Part shown: piece after piece, positions 18,818-21,487 of the stretch | Layout: each line of letters opens with the position of its first letter | Numbering within the stretch: position 1 is the first letter of the stretch | Assembly (NCBI GenBank): GCA_910592205.1 | Contig: CAJVPJ010000584.1 | Coordinates: 1-21,487, forward strand | Origin: Paraglomus occultum | Taxonomy: Eukaryota > Glomeromycota > Glomeromycetes > Paraglomerales > Paraglomeraceae | Length of the DNA stretch: 21,487 nt | Direction of reading: 5' to 3' | Notes under the pieces: generated by a model | Seen by the model: the letters and a program-made list of their open reading frames with translations, nothing else | Told to the model about the DNA's origin: nothing | Database searches by the model: none | Program-made: the position numbers and the translations under genes

Positions 18818-20298
18818 TTAGGTGGACGAAAACATGCGACTGTAAATAGCTTTTTCTTTAGACTGATAACGACTTTGAGCACTTATTATAGATTTCTGGA
18901 GCGTCTTCAATGAAGTCTCCGTTGGTGCAATCTATTAAACGAGATGAGCAGGATAGAATATTAATTTCCTAAACCAGTCAAATTACTTGTAATAAAGTAT
19001 TAAATGAAACAACGAAAGATTAACCTTTAAACCCTTTGCAATAGCATCAAGTCCCTTCTCGAATTCATTCATTCCCAGATAAGCTTGTCCTATTCGATAA
19101 ATAACTTTGATATTATCCGGGTCCTTTGACAACACCTGTTAATTCCTAGAGTCAGTTCGGAACCTCGGGCGCAAAAAAATTGTACTTGTACGGATTGCTT
19201 TACCTTACGACAGTACTTTTCAGCATCCTTGTAATTCTGCTGAGCTAAGAAACAAGCGGCCATATTCGAATCCAAAGCTATCTCAATGTCTCGGAAAGTC
19301 TGATCGAAGACTCCTTCATCGTTTGTTGACAATTGCTGATCCGCTCTCTCATCTTCAATTATTTTGAGTGCCTGAACGTCAAGTTCACAATCAGAATTTT
19401 TTTTCTCTCCCAATGTCAAATCTAAGTAACATACCTTTTCATAAAGCGAAAGTGCTTCTTTGTAATCTTGGTTTTTGTAGTGATCGTTTCCTTGTGCCTT
19501 CAACTTGGTCAATTTCAACAATTTACGCGAAATAGCACTCTTATTTTTGTTAGAAAAATAAGTAATCGATGTTCTCTTGAAGCGTCATCATACAAAGATC
19601 ATTTCGTTCTTGTTACCTCCGAAATTTTTAACAACTCAACTTCGAATTCTAACTGACATGTTGGCGGTATTGATGATGGATATCCTACTTCTCCGTAAGC
19701 TTTCTTTCGCATATGTAGAGACAGCAATCACAATGCCAAGTAAGCAGAAGCTTCTTTGCGAACACTACCCGACTGGATCGACGCAAACTAACTCACCGTA
19801 TTCCGGAGAAACAATCGCCTCGCATAGTTCCCCAACGCGCATGCTTTTGATTATCAAATCAAATCCCTTGATCAGCTGGCCTTTATTTTATATTGATATG
19901 AGAAAAAATCATAAAAAATTAGACTTTAATAGGCACCGATAGGATGAACTTTTACCAACCAGTGCCTATTGAAGCCGTAATTGGCATTCCGTATTCCCCT
20001 CGCGTTGTTTCCATAATGTCAGCTTTTTCTGGCTCTGAGTTTCCCTTGTGATCTTTCTGACTCACTCTGCTAACATAATGGACTAACGGCAGAGTGTTTT
20101 CTCAGTAATTTTTCTATTGCTGATGGCAATTTTGCCAAGCAATTAACCAGAGTATTTAAGAATTCTTACTGCGAATATACCAGTAACAACTGACAAGGGA
20201 GATGGAATAGGTCCATTTCCTTCACGGATTATCCTTTTTTTGACACAATTGTCGGATGTCAGTGGCTTGTACCCATTCGGAACACTTTCTGATGACAT
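18818..20298 (-). CDS. FKBP-type peptidyl-prolyl isomerase with TPR domain
   Basis: A 307-aa protein with one FKBP domain and a C-terminal tetratricopeptide region, like FKBP8 or plant FKBP42 but with no C-terminal membrane anchor. Exons on the minus strand: 20298-20181, 20100-19960, 19880-19797, 19699-19617, 19539-19435, 19371-19204, 19135-19025, 18931-18818. The FKBP part (about 15-142) shows VKKRIIREGNG, VHY (46-48), ASIGTGQLIKGFD, SMRVGELCEAIVSPEYAYGE (AYG 115-117) and IPPTCQLEFEVELL. The TPR part (143-307) shows AQGNDHYKNQDYKEALSLYE, IALDSNMAACFLAQQNYKDA, DPDNIKVIYRIGQAYLGM and the terminal helix ending YSRMFSST. TPR-FKBPs usually bind the Hsp90 C-terminus as co-chaperones. Several usual active-site aromatics are changed (the Phe-Asp pair reads Met-Glu, Trp reads Phe), so isomerase activity may be low. 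The intron 19434-19372 is 3n and stop-free. Confidence 0.9.
19372..19434 (-). other. Stop-free 63-nt intron between TPR helices
   Basis: Flanked by AAG|GTATGT and TTCAG|GCA on the minus strand, this 63-nt segment is in frame and open. Family alignment (SLYEK followed by ALKIIE) favours splicing; retention would insert 21 residues between two TPR helices. Confidence 0.7.
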
Positions 20299-21096
20299 GT
20301 CTGTTGAAGGTTTTAACCGATGATGATTGTTCCTCCTTGTGATTTATGTAAATCACGAGATTTACATCTCGTCATCCTATACTTTTTTCTCTCTACGAAT
20401 GAGTCATTTTTATTTATGAAATAACGCCCGCTCAACTGTACCCCAGGACGTCAGCAACATGCTTGCGTATGTAACTTTTGACGTGTTTTAGATGAGGAAT
20501 TCTCCTCTGAAAGTGTTTGTGAGCGTTTAAATCATTGTTAATTAGCTCTATGAGACCATTTTCAAACAAGTTAAAGATGTACTATGCAAAGACGGTTATT
20601 CGCTCGTTTAAAAAGTTATGGTTATTATAGTAACATACAACTTTAATTAGACAATGTGTTGGCGATTGTTATAAAAATTCCGAAGGCGAAGTTGAATCGG
20701 AGAGAATTAGGAAATAAAATATAACAGCAGAAATATTCTTATCACTCCTTGCTCTTTCTTTATTGTATGCAAATTAATTAAAAGATGAGTAAGATTTTCT
20801 GATTTCAAAAAGTGCTCTTGCACAATCAATTCTAGTAAAACTACACCTAGTAAATTCCATTCTGGATAATCAACGAAATCTGTATACTTTGAGATATAAG
20901 TTTCAAAATTCATTCTTTCAACCCAAAATATGCAGAATGTTTAGCTAAGTACTGATAACATAAACAGTGAGTCAAAAATACATTGAAAGAGCAATCAATT
21001 TAGTTTCTAATAAATTACTGTTCCATCCACATGACAAGCTTCAACCTGCAGTTTAATATTAAGCTTGCACATTATACATTAATTAAAAGGATCTTC
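20299..21096. other. AT-rich region upstream of the FKBP-TPR gene
   Basis: Nearly 800 bp, presumably starting with the FKBP promoter. It has two adjacent small hairpins (20339-20372), many A/T runs and no recognisable gene. A minus-strand ATG frame at 20913-20707 (68 codons) has no known domain, includes runs of AT-rich codons near its end and is probably chance, though a short exon cannot be excluded. Confidence 0.5.
20339..20372. promoter_or_regulatory. Two adjacent perfect hairpins upstream of the FKBP-TPR start
   Basis: The first has 8-bp arms GTGATTTA/TAAATCAC with a 2-nt loop (20339-20356). The second has 7-bp arms ACGAGAT/ATCTCGT with a 4-nt loop (20355-20372) and shares two bases with the first. 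They begin 40 bp upstream of the FKBP-TPR start codon, so they could be protein-binding palindromes or part of the 5' UTR. Confidence 0.5.
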
Positions 21097-21258
21097 CTAA
21101 TCAAAAACAGGAATTTTGATAGGAGACTGTGGTATGCCTTTCTTCCCTTCTCCAGCATCCACAAGATCCTGCTCTTTTTGAGACAGTTGCAGCTTTGGAT
21201 TTTGTAGCTCGCAAGCTTTTGACACATATTTGCAAGTGCACATCAGAATGAAAACCAT
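21097..21258 (-). CDS. Possible small protein or terminal exon, unrecognised
   Basis: A 53-codon minus-strand frame from ATG to TAG. It starts with a short hydrophobic stretch with cysteines (MVFILMCTCKY) and continues polar, with QLSQKEQDLVDAGEGKKG and ending IPQSPIKIPVFD. The balanced residue composition in the second half is unlike the surrounding AT-rich noise, which is the main reason to list it. It has no domain I know. It could instead be the last exon of a gene further right, entering at an AAAAG acceptor inside the frame, or it could be chance. A palindromic repeat lies immediately upstream of its ATG. Confidence 0.28.
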   Translation of the reverse strand: MVFILMCTCKYVSKACELQNPKLQLSQKEQDLVDAGEGKKGIPQSPIKIPVFD

Positions 21259-21269
21259 GTTGCATCAGA

Positions 21270-21367
21270 AACAGTCTAATTTAGGCGGGAAGAAGACAAG
21301 TGCAAAAGTAGATCACAGTATATATATATATACAGTATATACTGTGATCTACTTACACTAGACTGTT
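21270..21367. repeat. Interrupted long palindrome (nested inverted repeat)
   Basis: Perfect 19-bp inner arms AAGTAGATCACAGTATATA (21306-21324) and its complement (21336-21354) surround an 11-bp AT-rich spacer. Outer 9-bp arms AACAGTCTA (21270-21278) and TAGACTGTT (21359-21367) continue the symmetry, but the left side carries 21 extra bases (21279-21299) and a small mismatch block. The structure could form a cruciform or be a decayed MITE-like element. Confidence 0.85.
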
Positions 21368-21449
21368 ACCTACTTATGAGTATACTGTTACCTACTTATG
21401 AGTATACTGTTACCTACTTATGAATAGACTGCTACCTACTTATTTTATA
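21362..21449. repeat. 22-bp tandem repeat, four units
   Basis: Units start at 21362, 21384, 21406 and 21428, each beginning ACTGTTACCTACTTAT (the fourth ACTGCTACCTACTTAT). Units 1 and 2 are identical, unit 3 differs at two bases and unit 4 is more diverged. The first unit overlaps the right outer arm of the palindrome, so the two repeats probably belong to one element that may continue past the window. Confidence 0.9.
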
Positions 21450-21487
21450 GCTACCCATTTTGACCTCTAATAAGCTTGATATTTGCT

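Noticed and set aside
20707-20913. 68-codon minus-strand frame
   Set aside because: No domain, no supporting context, hydrophobic AT-driven end; not enough to call a gene.
1-21487. A new multi-gene biological system
   Set aside because: All large genes belong to known housekeeping families with unrelated roles, and their adjacency looks incidental; no CRISPR, prophage, toxin-antitoxin or biosynthetic cluster is present.

Overview
The window looks like nuclear DNA of an early-diverging fungus, most plausibly Mucoromycota-like. The basis is AT-rich intergenic DNA, genes cut by many short introns (about 60-330 nt, GT-AG, often with TACTAAC/CTAAC-like branch sites), two divergent Hsp70 proteins of the HSPA12 type, and a gene set that mixes animal-like families (ARL8, gp78/AMFR, SLC33A1) with a fungal Pol I factor (RRN6-like). 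The phylum is inference; no marker in the window fixes it.

Layout: (1) 1-4645 holds a head-to-head pair of HSPA12-like Hsp70 genes, the left one on the minus strand and running off the window through a (TTA)n microsatellite, the right one complete. (2) 5372-6672 (-) is a complete five-exon ARL8 small GTPase. (3) 7047-8605 (+) is a gp78/AMFR-like membrane RING ubiquitin ligase, divergent from ARL8. (4) 8932-10614 (-) is a mitochondrial-type asparaginyl-tRNA synthetase with an apparent one-base frameshift in a nine-base G run. (5) 11106-13542 (+) is an eleven-exon SLC33A1-type acetyl-CoA transporter, including a 15-nt microexon. (6) 14530-18678 (+) is a nine-exon RRN6/TAF1C-like subunit of the Pol I core factor. 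(7) 18818-20298 (-) is an FKBP-type isomerase with a C-terminal TPR region, convergent with RRN6. (8) 20299-21487 is AT-rich DNA with twin hairpins, a possible small ORF, a long palindrome and a 22-bp tandem repeat.

The genes alternate in orientation, giving three short divergent promoter regions (645, 374 and 491 bp) and three convergent ends. They do not form a pathway: lysosome/vacuole traffic (ARL8), ER protein degradation (gp78-like), ER acetyl-CoA import (SLC33A1), mitochondrial translation (AsnRS), rRNA transcription (RRN6-like) and protein folding (Hsp70-like, FKBP-TPR) are separate housekeeping functions. I did not find a convincing new multi-gene system. The most useful observations are the AsnRS frameshift, two stop-free introns of 3n length whose retention would change a protein in frame, the degenerate nucleotide-binding loops of the Hsp70 pair, and the repeat structure at the right edge. 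All exon models were derived by hand from frame, splice sites and family resemblance; each sums to a whole number of codons except AsnRS.
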